Shown piece after piece: positions 52,514 to 60,101 of a stretch of 64,000 nt of DNA. The notes beneath the pieces are model-generated. The model did not search any database and was not told where the DNA came from. It saw only the letters and a program-made list of their open reading frames with translations. Positions within the stretch are counted from its first letter, which is position 1. Each line of letters opens with the position of its first letter. The position numbers and the translations under genes were made by a program. Origin of the DNA: Brevibacillus choshinensis (lineage in GTDB: Bacteria; Bacillota; Bacilli; Brevibacillales; Brevibacillaceae); NCBI RefSeq assembly GCF_016811915.1, contig NZ_CP069127.1, forward strand, positions 1,394,001 to 1,458,000, in the 5' to 3' direction.

Positions 52514-53437
52514 ATGTATAAGACCGTCATTCTAGGGACCGGTCCTGCCGGGTTAACCGCAGCCATCTATCTTGCCCGCGCGAACATGAATCCTGTCGTC
52601 ATTGAAGGTCCTGAACCGGGGGGACAATTGACATTGACGACAGATGTGGAGAATTTCCCGGGCTTCCCTGATGGGATTATGGGACGAGAGCTGATGCAGA
52701 ACATGCGTGATCAAGCAGAGCATTTTGGAGCGAAGTTTATAAGAGGATGGGTGAAGAAAGTCGAGCTTTCCAATTCCCCTTTTATCGTAACGGTTGAAGG
52801 CTTGGAAGAAATGAAAACGCAAACATTAATCATTTCGACGGGAGCTTCGGCCAAGTTATTGAATATTCCGGGGGAGAAGGAAAATATCGGGCGGGGAGTA
52901 AGCACCTGCGCAACGTGTGATGGATTTTTCTTTCGGGGCAAAAAAATTATCGTTGTCGGCGGCGGAGATTCGGCTATGGAAGAAGCGAATTTCTTAACGA
53001 AGTTTGCTTCAGAGGTGCGGGTGGTTCACCGCAGAAACGAGCTTCGAGCCTCCAAAATTATGCAAGATCGCGCGCGGAATAATCCGAGCATTACCTGGAG
53101 CTTACATTGCATTCCGGAAGAAGTAATCGCAACAGATAAACGCGTTACTGGATTGAAAGTAAAAAACAGCGATACGGGAAAAGAAGAAATTCTCGAATCG
53201 GATGGCATTTTCATCGCAATCGGGCATAGGCCGAACACCGCGTTTTTAGACAACCAAGTCAAAACAGACGACCTGGGCTATATCATCGTGAATCCGGGTA
53301 CAACCGAAACAAGCATTCCCGGGGTATTCGCCTGCGGGGATGTGCAGGATCACAAATACCGCCAGGCCATTACGGCAGCAGGAAGCGGCTGCATGGCTGC
53401 TCTGGATTGCGAACGATACCTTGATTCAAAAGCGTAG
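52514..53437 (+). CDS. Thioredoxin reductase
   Basis: The 307-residue flavoprotein moves electrons from NADPH to thioredoxin. GTGPAGLTAAIYLARAN binds FAD, TCATCDGFFF near residue 135 is the redox CxxC, GGGDSAMEEANFL binds NADPH, and GVFACGDVQDHKYRQAITAAGSGCMAAL closes the FAD site. It is probably a second, cluster-specific copy, since the housekeeping trxB of Bacilli lies elsewhere, near lgt and hprK. ATG 52514 is behind GAGGAGG. Context suggests it feeds the two thioredoxins downstream to reduce imported cystine. Confidence 0.9.
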   Translation: MYKTVILGTGPAGLTAAIYLARANMNPVVIEGPEPGGQLTLTTDVENFPGFPDGIMGRELMQNMRDQAEHFGAKFIRGWVKKVELSNSPFIVTVEGLEEMKTQTLIISTGASAKLLNIPGEKENIGRGVSTCATCDGFFFRGKKIIVVGGGDSAMEEANFLTKFASEVRVVHRRNELRASKIMQDRARNNPSITWSLHCIPEEVIATDKRVTGLKVKNSDTGKEEILESDGIFIAIGHRPNTAFLDNQVKTDDLGYIIVNPGTTETSIPGVFACGDVQDHKYRQAITAAGSGCMAALDCERYLDSKA

Positions 53438-53526
53438 CGAGCAGGGCATTTTGGTGAGAGGGGTGATGGAAACAACTGTTTAATGCGGAAAAATACAAAT
53501 GTTATGAATAGTGGAGGGGTGCAACC

Positions 53527-53871
53527 ATGAAAGAGATGAAAACACAGCAAGAATTTGATGAGGCCATTCTATCAACAAAACCGGTTGTCGCAAAATTTTA
53601 TGCAGATTGGTGCCCGGATTGTCAGCGCATCGATCCATTCATGCCAGCCGTGGAAGAGGCGTACAAAGAAAAAATGGATATGATCGCGGTGAATCGGGAT
53701 CATTTTCCAGAGGTTTTCGAGAAGCTTGATGTATTTGGAATCCCTAGCTTTATCGCTTTTCAAGAAGGGAAGGAACTGGGGCGCTTTGTAAGTAAACTCG
53801 GAAAAAGCCAGGAAGAGGTTGAGCAGTTTCTGGATCAAATCGCAGAGGGAAAGGGAGGCTTGAAAGGATGA
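53527..53871 (+). CDS. Thioredoxin-like protein 1 (WCPDC)
   Basis: The 114-residue single-domain thioredoxin fold has the active site WCPDC near residues 28-32 and the cis-proline in FGIPSFIAF. The central PD dipeptide differs from WCGPC of housekeeping thioredoxin and is found in YtpP-like proteins of Bacilli. The ATG follows GGAGGGG. The next gene overlaps by four bases (ATGA) and encodes a near-identical protein with about 14 substitutions in the first 105 residues, so the pair arose by recent tandem duplication. Confidence 0.9.
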   Translation: MKEMKTQQEFDEAILSTKPVVAKFYADWCPDCQRIDPFMPAVEEAYKEKMDMIAVNRDHFPEVFEKLDVFGIPSFIAFQEGKELGRFVSKLGKSQEEVEQFLDQIAEGKGGLKG

Positions 53872-54194
53872 AAGAGATCAAAACACAGCAAGAATTTGAT
53901 GAGGCGATTTTATCTGCAAAACCAGTTGTTGCGAAATTTTATGTAGATTGGTGCCCAGACTGTCAGCAAGTTGAGACATTCATGCCAGCCGTCGAAGAAG
54001 CGTACAAAGAAAAAACAGAGATGATCGCGGTAAACCGGGACCATTTTGCGGAACTGTTAGAGAAGCTAGATGTATTTGGAATCCCCAGCTTTATTGCTTT
54101 TCAAGAAGGGAAGGAACTGGGCCGCTTCGTCAGTAAACTCGGAAAAAGCCGGGAAGAGGTCGAGGAGTTTCTCGATCAAATTTGTACCAAATAA
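53868..54194 (+). CDS. Thioredoxin-like protein 2 (WCPDC)
   Basis: The 108-residue duplicate of the preceding gene product keeps WCPDC and GIPSF. Differences lie mainly around residues 34-37 just after the active site (QVET for RIDP), at 61-64, and at the C-terminus, where this copy ends DQICTK with an extra cysteine. Translation is coupled to copy 1 by the ATGA overlap, with GGGAGG nearby. Confidence 0.9.
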   Translation: MKEIKTQQEFDEAILSAKPVVAKFYVDWCPDCQQVETFMPAVEEAYKEKTEMIAVNRDHFAELLEKLDVFGIPSFIAFQEGKELGRFVSKLGKSREEVEEFLDQICTK

Positions 54195-54214
54195 ATGAAT
54201 TGACGACGATCCTT

Positions 54215-54244
54215 GCATCCCAAGCATACCTCTGCTTGGGATGC
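54215..54244. other. Perfect 12-bp hairpin between the thioredoxin and desulfhydrase genes
   Basis: GCATCCCAAGCA (54215-54226) and TGCTTGGGATGC (54233-54244) around TACCTC. No T run follows; the ribosome binding site of the next gene starts nine bases later. It may be an RNA processing or partial termination point. Confidence 0.7.
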
Positions 54245-54267
54245 TGCTTACAAAGGAGGTTTTCTTT

Positions 54268-55236
54268 ATGAGCATGATGCAAGAGAGACAAATGGAGAGT
54301 CCGTTGCATTTTTTGCCGAGGCTTAGTGCCATCCTAGACCGAGAGATTTGGATGAAACGGGATGACGCAAACGGAGACATGTTAACAGCAGGAAACAAGA
54401 AGAGAAAGCTGAGATACCTGCTGACGGACGCGATTCAACAAGGTGCGGATACGGTCATAACGACAGGCGGCCTCCATTCTAATCACGCTCGGACGACGGC
54501 AGCCATGGCCATACAGCTAGGTTTGAAACCCATTCTTGTCTTAGGCGGCGACAAGCCGGAGAACAAAAGCGGAAATTATCTTTTGAATCATTACATGGGA
54601 GTAGATGTTGTTTTTTCGGGAGCGAGTACGCAAAAAGAGATGGGGCAGGCATTGAACCAGCATGCTGAAAAAGTGAAGGCGGAAGGATTGCGTCCTTATG
54701 TGATCGGAGTCGGCGGGTCAAACGGGTTGGGTTCATTAGGCTATGTAGACGCCTATGATGAATTGAAAAAGCAGGCTGCAGAGAAGAAAGTGCAGTTCGA
54801 CTGGCTTTTTGCCTCAGCCGGCTCTGGAGGAACGATCGCTGGGCTGATCTATGGGTGCGATCTGCACAAAGACGCCACTCGGATCGTAGGGGTATCGTCC
54901 TGGCTGAATACGGCTGCCATCAAAATCCAAATCGAATCTTGCTTGCATGAGGCAGCCTCTCTGAAAGGCGATGAACGAAAGCTGCAGCTTGATCATCTCC
55001 CCGTGCATGTACATGACGAATACGTCGGAGAAGGGTATGGACACCCCACTGACGGCGGAGTGGAAGCACTTCATTTGCTGGCGAGCAAGGAAGCCATTTT
55101 GTTGGATCACGTGTATACAGCTAAAGCGATGGCGGGCTGCATCGATTATATCCGCAAAGAAATCGTAAAACCTGCAGAAAAGGTATTGTTCTGGCATACA
55201 GGTGGAGCTCCAGGACTCTTTGGGATCAGTGGCTGA
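54268..55236 (+). CDS. D-cysteine desulfhydrase / ACC deaminase family protein
   Basis: The 322-residue fold-type II PLP enzyme should turn D-cysteine into pyruvate, ammonia and sulfide. The PLP lysine is in AGNKKRKLRYLL near residue 46, the phosphate or substrate loop in TTGGLHSNHARTTA near 72, and SAGSGGTIAGLIYG near 185. DcyD and ACC deaminase are hard to separate by eye; the sulfur context favours D-cysteine. ATG 54268 is eight bases from AAGGAGG. It is the last gene of the cluster, before a terminator. Confidence 0.87.
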   Translation: MSMMQERQMESPLHFLPRLSAILDREIWMKRDDANGDMLTAGNKKRKLRYLLTDAIQQGADTVITTGGLHSNHARTTAAMAIQLGLKPILVLGGDKPENKSGNYLLNHYMGVDVVFSGASTQKEMGQALNQHAEKVKAEGLRPYVIGVGGSNGLGSLGYVDAYDELKKQAAEKKVQFDWLFASAGSGGTIAGLIYGCDLHKDATRIVGVSSWLNTAAIKIQIESCLHEAASLKGDERKLQLDHLPVHVHDEYVGEGYGHPTDGGVEALHLLASKEAILLDHVYTAKAMAGCIDYIRKEIVKPAEKVLFWHTGGAPGLFGISG

Positions 55237-55266
55237 ACACGAGCATAACGTCCATTTCTCTAAAAG

Positions 55267-55312
55267 AAAAATCGCTCAGGTGAATGAATGGCACCTTGAG
55301 CGATTTTTTTTT
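55267..55312. terminator. Terminator at the end of the sulfur cluster
   Basis: AAAATCGCTCAGGTG and CACCTTGAGCGATTTT form a long stem with one mismatch and an extended T run. Confidence 0.92.
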
Positions 55313-55327
55313 ACCAGCGGGTCAACC

Positions 55328-55858
55328 CTATCCTTGCCCTACAATCTTCTTCAATCGTCCTGCCAGCGGCACGACAATGATACCGGCTACCACTACCTGG
55401 AGAACGTTTCCGGGGATAGAGCCGAATGGCTGAATCCAGTTGCCGTACAGGATGACTTCGACGAAATAATACCCTACGATTTTAATGATCAGTGCGACGA
55501 AAACTGCCAGGGAGTATACAAGTACTTTTTTGCCAGGTACCTTCTCCGCGATGAGTCCAGCTACATAGCCCATTGCCCCTACGATGATGAAGGTAAAGGG
55601 CGCCCAGGCTGTCCAACCAGAGATCAAATCGAAGAGGCCCATTCCGAAAGCGCCAGCGATGGCACCTGTAGTTCTGCCGAAAACGAAGGCAGCGATAAAA
55701 AGCGGCACGTTGCCCAGATGGATGAGGCCACCGTTACCCATGATCGGGAGCCTCAAGTTGACGAACATGGTGGCTGCTAGAGTAAAAGCGATAAAAAGGG
55801 CATTGATGACGAGGGTTTTGGTTTTGGTTGCTTTTCTCGGTGAGAATGTAGAATCCAT
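55328..55858 (-). CDS. ECF transporter S component
   Basis: The 176-residue membrane protein has about five to six helices and the S-component pattern: ALFIAFTLAATMFVNLRLP, GGLIHLGNVPLFIAAFVFGRTTGAIAGAFG-type loop and PFTFIIVGAMGYVAGLIAEK. S components bind a vitamin or metal and work with the shared EcfA/A'/T module encoded elsewhere. The vitamin is not evident, and no riboswitch is seen upstream. The ATG follows GAAAGAGG on the minus strand. Confidence 0.85.
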   Translation of the reverse strand: MDSTFSPRKATKTKTLVINALFIAFTLAATMFVNLRLPIMGNGGLIHLGNVPLFIAAFVFGRTTGAIAGAFGMGLFDLISGWTAWAPFTFIIVGAMGYVAGLIAEKVPGKKVLVYSLAVFVALIIKIVGYYFVEVILYGNWIQPFGSIPGNVLQVVVAGIIVVPLAGRLKKIVGQG

Positions 55859-56169
55859 ATGATAGCCTCTTTCTTTTTTTACCTATTATCATACTCGGAA
55901 TCGGATTCTTTATAAATATGGATGATGCGATATATGGGCGCGGGTACATATCCTTAGCAGAAGGACGGGAACATTCGAAAACTTGTGAAGGAATTGCAGA
56001 ATGTGTCGAATTATTAATGAGTAAATATTACCATATCCCTACTTTGTTCAGATATTGTTTAGGTCGAAATAGTATAATGGTACTTGTTTTGAGGCGAATG
56101 TGCAAAAGTTTGTCGATGATGTCGTCTTTGCGTATTTATGTTGTGGAAATTGTCGAATCATAGGGGAAA
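55859..56169. other. Intergenic region between divergent ECF and polysaccharide operons
   Basis: No convincing gene in 311 bases. TATAAT at 56073-56078 is a possible -10 for the downstream operon, without a good -35. TATGATAAT on the minus strand near 55890 may serve the ECF gene. Confidence 0.4.
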
Positions 56170-57555
56170 ATGGCATTGAGACAGGTGTGGACAGCACTTT
56201 CGTTTCTGTTGAAGCCAAGTACATACAACCAGCAAAGTGAATCTGTACAATCATGCTGTTATAAAGTGGGAGTGGTTGATCAATTGGGACAACGTGCACA
56301 GCTTTTGCTAGTTGACAAGGATTCCTCCAGCATAGATTTTTTTGCGTCTTGTCTGGAGAATGATAAAACAATGGTAAAAGTAGATTCGAGTTATCAAAAG
56401 GTCGAAATCTTGAAGCATCTAATAGATAATCAGACCGATTGTGTTTTGATAAATGTGGATTCATCAGACACAGAGATCGTGCCTCTTCTCACACAAATAA
56501 AAGAGAGTTGCGAGAACCGATCTGTGCCGCTTTTGGTGGCAGGAACGAATATCCCGTTTGAGACCAAATTAGAGTTGTTACTGTATGCAGATGATGTATT
56601 TGTCTTGCCGATTGAACCTGCCGAATTGGTTTTACGAATACAGAAGCTGGTGGACAACAGAATAAAAGTCCGTAGTCAAATTTTGATAGATCCATTGACA
56701 GGAGCTTATAACGATAGGTTCTTGATTCGCGAATTGGAGCGGCATTTAAATGATTTCAAGCGGTCACATGAACCATTCACGATGATACACATGGAGATTG
56801 ATGATCATCATGTGACCCATCCTAGTGAAGCAAGAGATGCACTCTTAAAAGGCTTTGTGGAATACATCCAGAGAAGCGTTCGACCAATGGATGTGTTTTG
56901 TCGCTATAAAGACGAGGGATTTATCCTGATTCTTCCGAAGACCTATAAAGAAGATGCAATCAAATTGATGAACCGATTAATAGGCAGATTTTCACAAGGG
57001 GAATGGAAGAGCACTTTTTCTTGCGTGGTATTGGAATTTTCGGAAGCGATCCATTCTCCCGAGAATTGCCTCAAGATGATGGCGTTTCCCGAAGATAGGC
57101 GAGAGCGCCAAGAGAAAGGGCTAGTGATCGATCGCACGGAGGAGCAGCCTTCCACCCATCAGAAATTGCTGATCGCCGTTATCGATGACGATCGCCTCAT
57201 ACGGGAAATGTTGAAAGACCAGCTTGCAGATATTGGGGACGAGATGGTAGAGGTAGAGATCAGGAGCTATTCAAATGGGGAAGAATTTTTCGAGGACCCG
57301 TGGCATCGTCAGAATCAGCGTTTCCTACTGATCATCGACAGAGTCATGCCCAAGATGGATGGTTTGGAACTCCTGCAAAAAATCAGAACGGAATACGATC
57401 GAAAACGTTACGTTTGCTTGATGTTGACGAGCAGGGACTCCGAGTCGGATATAGCCTTGGCGATCCAAAAAGGCGCCAATGATTATGTGGTCAAACCATT
57501 CGGGCTGAAAGAACTCCGCGCTCGAATTAGACGACTTATCAGGGGGACAAGATGA
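56170..57555 (+). CDS. REC-GGDEF-REC response regulator with degenerate GGDEF domain
   Basis: The 461-residue protein has a receiver-like domain (about 44-160; LLLVDKDSSSIDFF, VLINVDSSD), a GGDEF domain (about 165-320; DPLTGAYNDRFLIRELERHL) and a C-terminal receiver (about 335-455; AVIDDDRLIREML, phospho-aspartate in LLIIDRVMPKMDG, K in VVKPFG). The GGDEF signature is ruined: RYGGDEF is RYKDEGF, one residue short. The RxxD inhibitory site just before it is kept (RPMD). It should thus bind rather than make cyclic di-GMP. It heads the polysaccharide operon and overlaps the next gene by ATGA. Confidence 0.87.
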   Translation: MALRQVWTALSFLLKPSTYNQQSESVQSCCYKVGVVDQLGQRAQLLLVDKDSSSIDFFASCLENDKTMVKVDSSYQKVEILKHLIDNQTDCVLINVDSSDTEIVPLLTQIKESCENRSVPLLVAGTNIPFETKLELLLYADDVFVLPIEPAELVLRIQKLVDNRIKVRSQILIDPLTGAYNDRFLIRELERHLNDFKRSHEPFTMIHMEIDDHHVTHPSEARDALLKGFVEYIQRSVRPMDVFCRYKDEGFILILPKTYKEDAIKLMNRLIGRFSQGEWKSTFSCVVLEFSEAIHSPENCLKMMAFPEDRRERQEKGLVIDRTEEQPSTHQKLLIAVIDDDRLIREMLKDQLADIGDEMVEVEIRSYSNGEEFFEDPWHRQNQRFLLIIDRVMPKMDGLELLQKIRTEYDRKRYVCLMLTSRDSESDIALAIQKGANDYVVKPFGLKELRARIRRLIRGTR

Positions 57556-58634
57556 TTGATCTTGCCTTAATTGTCATTTTGACCGTGGTATTTTTACTAT
57601 TGCTGATCGTTCTCTATGTGTATCTGGTATGGAGAAAATACCTGAACATAAGGATCACGAAAAGAAAAGGCGAGTGGCTCTCGAACCGAGAGGAGGAACT
57701 CAAGAAGTATTTGCTGTCAGGGGAACATTCAAGGAAGCTGATTCCTACGCAGAGGTACCAATACGAGGTGCTTGAGGATTACTTCAGTGAGTACCTGTCC
57801 AATTTTAAGCTCGAATCCGAAAAAGATCCCATTGCCGTGTTCGCGGAAACTGTTTTTGTTCCCGTTTATAAAAAGCGGCTGCAAAAAGGGAACTGGAGCA
57901 CGCGAATGAACACGTTGTATTTTATCGATCTCTTTCGCTTGAAAAGCATGCAGGGGGATTTGCTCAGTCACCTTACGAGCAAGAAATGTTCCCCGGAGGA
58001 GACGCATCTCATTTATAACGTGCTGGCAACGTTTGAATTCGATCAATTTCAGGATTTGCTAAAAGGAAGCAAGGAGCTGCCTCCTTTTCATTTAAGCCAG
58101 ATCATGAGCAGGCTCGTGGACCAAGACAATCTGGAAGGCTATGTGGATCGTTTCGAGGGGTTTCCTCTATTTTTGAAAAAAGGGATCCTGGATGTTGCGC
58201 GAGAAAAAAATCTTCGCTCTGAGCAGCTTCAGCAGCTTTTGGAAGGCTTGCTTCAGGATGAATCAACTGATCAAGAGCTCCGGATCCGTGCGTTGAAAAC
58301 GATCGGCTCTCTAGGTTACTTGACTTCACCAGAGATCATTACGCGGATGCTAGAGACAAACGTGGAAGATAAAAAATGGAATACATCTCAGTCGGCAGCT
58401 GAAAAGATGATGATAGCCAGACTGATGGGGAATATCAAAAAAGATTGCTTTCTTCCTTACTTAGAGCGTTTGATTAGCGACAGCGGGTACATCGTTCGGG
58501 TGGAAGCAGCCAAATCGATCCGAAAATACAAGCATGGCAAGGAAAAGCTGCAGCAGATCGCTGCATCACATGCGGATCTGTACGCAAGAGAAATTGCCAT
58601 GGAGTGGATGGAAAGGGGGACGGAGTATGAATAA
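57552..58634 (+). CDS. Membrane-anchored HEAT-like repeat protein
   Basis: The 360-residue protein has one N-terminal membrane helix (about 4-27), a basic stretch, and then an all-helical cytoplasmic part. HEAT-like units are visible in the second half: DQELRIRALKTIGSLGYL near 235 and SGYIVRVEAAKSIRKYKHG near 318, each with the A-x-x-x-L/I pattern. Such scaffolds hold partners together. Flanked and overlapped on both sides (4 and 8 bases) by the regulator and glycosyltransferase genes, it is likely a coupling subunit of the synthase. Confidence 0.8.
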   Translation: MIDLALIVILTVVFLLLLIVLYVYLVWRKYLNIRITKRKGEWLSNREEELKKYLLSGEHSRKLIPTQRYQYEVLEDYFSEYLSNFKLESEKDPIAVFAETVFVPVYKKRLQKGNWSTRMNTLYFIDLFRLKSMQGDLLSHLTSKKCSPEETHLIYNVLATFEFDQFQDLLKGSKELPPFHLSQIMSRLVDQDNLEGYVDRFEGFPLFLKKGILDVAREKNLRSEQLQQLLEGLLQDESTDQELRIRALKTIGSLGYLTSPEIITRMLETNVEDKKWNTSQSAAEKMMIARLMGNIKKDCFLPYLERLISDSGYIVRVEAAKSIRKYKHGKEKLQQIAASHADLYAREIAMEWMERGTEYE

Positions 58635-60072
58635 TATGTACCCTTATTTCGTCTCGTTCTTCACAATAGTGAATGTATTCATCATTTTTTACATGATCGC
58701 GATCTGTCTCTTTTACATGATGTTATTTCTACTCGCGTTCAGTGGGTTGAAAAGGGAACGCGGCCTTCATCAGGTCGAGCCATATAAGAAAATGAAGCAA
58801 TCTGCCTTCACTCCGCCGTTGTCCATTATTGTTCCTGCCTACAATGAAGAAGCGGGAATCATCGGGAGTGTGCTGTCGCTTGTAACCGGCAGCGGGAGAC
58901 TCGATTATCCGGAGTTTGAGGTCATCGTCGTAAATGACGGCTCTACCGATAGCACGCTGGAAAAAGTCATGAGCCGATTCAAGATGGTTCCCATCAAAAA
59001 TAAGGTGCTGCAAAAGCGAAACGGGATTCAGACGCAATTCGTCAAGGATGTCTATCAATCCGAAATTTATCCTGCCCTTTTTCTGGTTGATAAAGTGAAC
59101 GGAGGAAAGGCGGATGCGTTAAACGCGGGGATTAATCTGGCCAAATACCCTTACTTCGCATCCGTCGATGGAGACACTGTGCTCGAGCCGGACTCTTTTC
59201 TCAAAATCATGAAGCCGATCATTGAAGACAGCGATCAAGAGGTTCTCGCAACAGGAGGAAATGTACTGTTGGCCAATGGAAGTCTCATCGTAAAAGGACA
59301 GATGGAAGAGAGCAGACTGTCTCGCAACCCACTGGTCATGATGCAAATCATTGAGTACATGCGGGCTTTTTTGATGGGGAGGATTGGTCTTTCCCAGGAA
59401 AATCTGCTGCTCATTATCTCAGGCGCTTTTGGTGTATTTAAAACCTCCAGAGTCATTCAAGCGGGTGGCTATCGGGCCAACACGATCGGTGAGGATATGG
59501 AGCTCGTGGTCCGCTTGCATCGCATGAATGTGGAGAAAAAGTGGGGAGCGAAAATCGTCTACGTAGCAGATCCGGTATGTTACACAGAAGCGCCGGAAGA
59601 CATGGCTTCTTTGCGAACGCAGCGGATCAGATGGCATCGCGGGCTGTTTGAAAGTCTCTGGATTCATAAAAAAATGCTGTTCAACCCCAAATATGGAAAA
59701 ATTGGAACGATGGCTATTCCTTATTTCTTTTTGGTAGAGCTTTTGGGGCCGCTCATTGAGTTTTGCGGATACATTGCAATGATCATCGGATTGATTATCG
59801 GCAATGTGTTTTTCACCTACTCCTTGGCGTTGATCCTGTTGATGATCGTCTACGGGTCGTTTTTATCCATGGGCGCAGTTCTGCTGGAAGAGTGGCGGTT
59901 GGGCAGGCATCAAAAAATCTCGGAGCTCAATCGGTTATTTTTCTTTGCGCTATCGGAAGTGTTCTGGTATCGACCGATTATGACTTTCTGGAGAGTCCAG
60001 GCGCTTTTCTCCATCCTGCGAGGGAAAAACCAGGGGTGGGGCACATTGAAACGAAAAGGCGTATCCGCATAG
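58627..60072 (+). CDS. Processive family 2 glycosyltransferase (BcsA/HasA-like)
   Basis: The 481-residue membrane synthase polymerises and probably exports a sugar chain. An N-terminal hydrophobic region (about 8-38) is followed by the GT-A domain: LSIIVPAYNEE, VVNDGSTDST, the DxD-type SVDGDTVLEPDSF, the acceptor ED in IGEDMELVVRLHR, and the QxxRW motif TQRIRWHRG. Four to five helices follow (about 355-450). No PilZ domain is present, so cyclic di-GMP control would have to come through another protein such as the operon's degenerate GGDEF regulator. ATG 58627 follows GGGGGACGG and overlaps the previous stop by 8 bases. Confidence 0.92.
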   Translation: MNNMYPYFVSFFTIVNVFIIFYMIAICLFYMMLFLLAFSGLKRERGLHQVEPYKKMKQSAFTPPLSIIVPAYNEEAGIIGSVLSLVTGSGRLDYPEFEVIVVNDGSTDSTLEKVMSRFKMVPIKNKVLQKRNGIQTQFVKDVYQSEIYPALFLVDKVNGGKADALNAGINLAKYPYFASVDGDTVLEPDSFLKIMKPIIEDSDQEVLATGGNVLLANGSLIVKGQMEESRLSRNPLVMMQIIEYMRAFLMGRIGLSQENLLLIISGAFGVFKTSRVIQAGGYRANTIGEDMELVVRLHRMNVEKKWGAKIVYVADPVCYTEAPEDMASLRTQRIRWHRGLFESLWIHKKMLFNPKYGKIGTMAIPYFFLVELLGPLIEFCGYIAMIIGLIIGNVFFTYSLALILLMIVYGSFLSMGAVLLEEWRLGRHQKISELNRLFFFALSEVFWYRPIMTFWRVQALFSILRGKNQGWGTLKRKGVSA

Positions 60073-60101
60073 GACAAGCCTTATAGGATTGGGTGAAGGA
60101 T

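Noticed and set aside
55202-55780. 192-codon open frame on the + strand across the ECF S-component gene
   Set aside because: It is antisense to a clear membrane protein, runs through a terminator and encodes a very acidic, domain-free sequence.
55918-56163. 81-codon open frame before the REC-GGDEF-REC gene
   Set aside because: No ribosome binding site, odd composition, and it covers the probable promoter of the operon.
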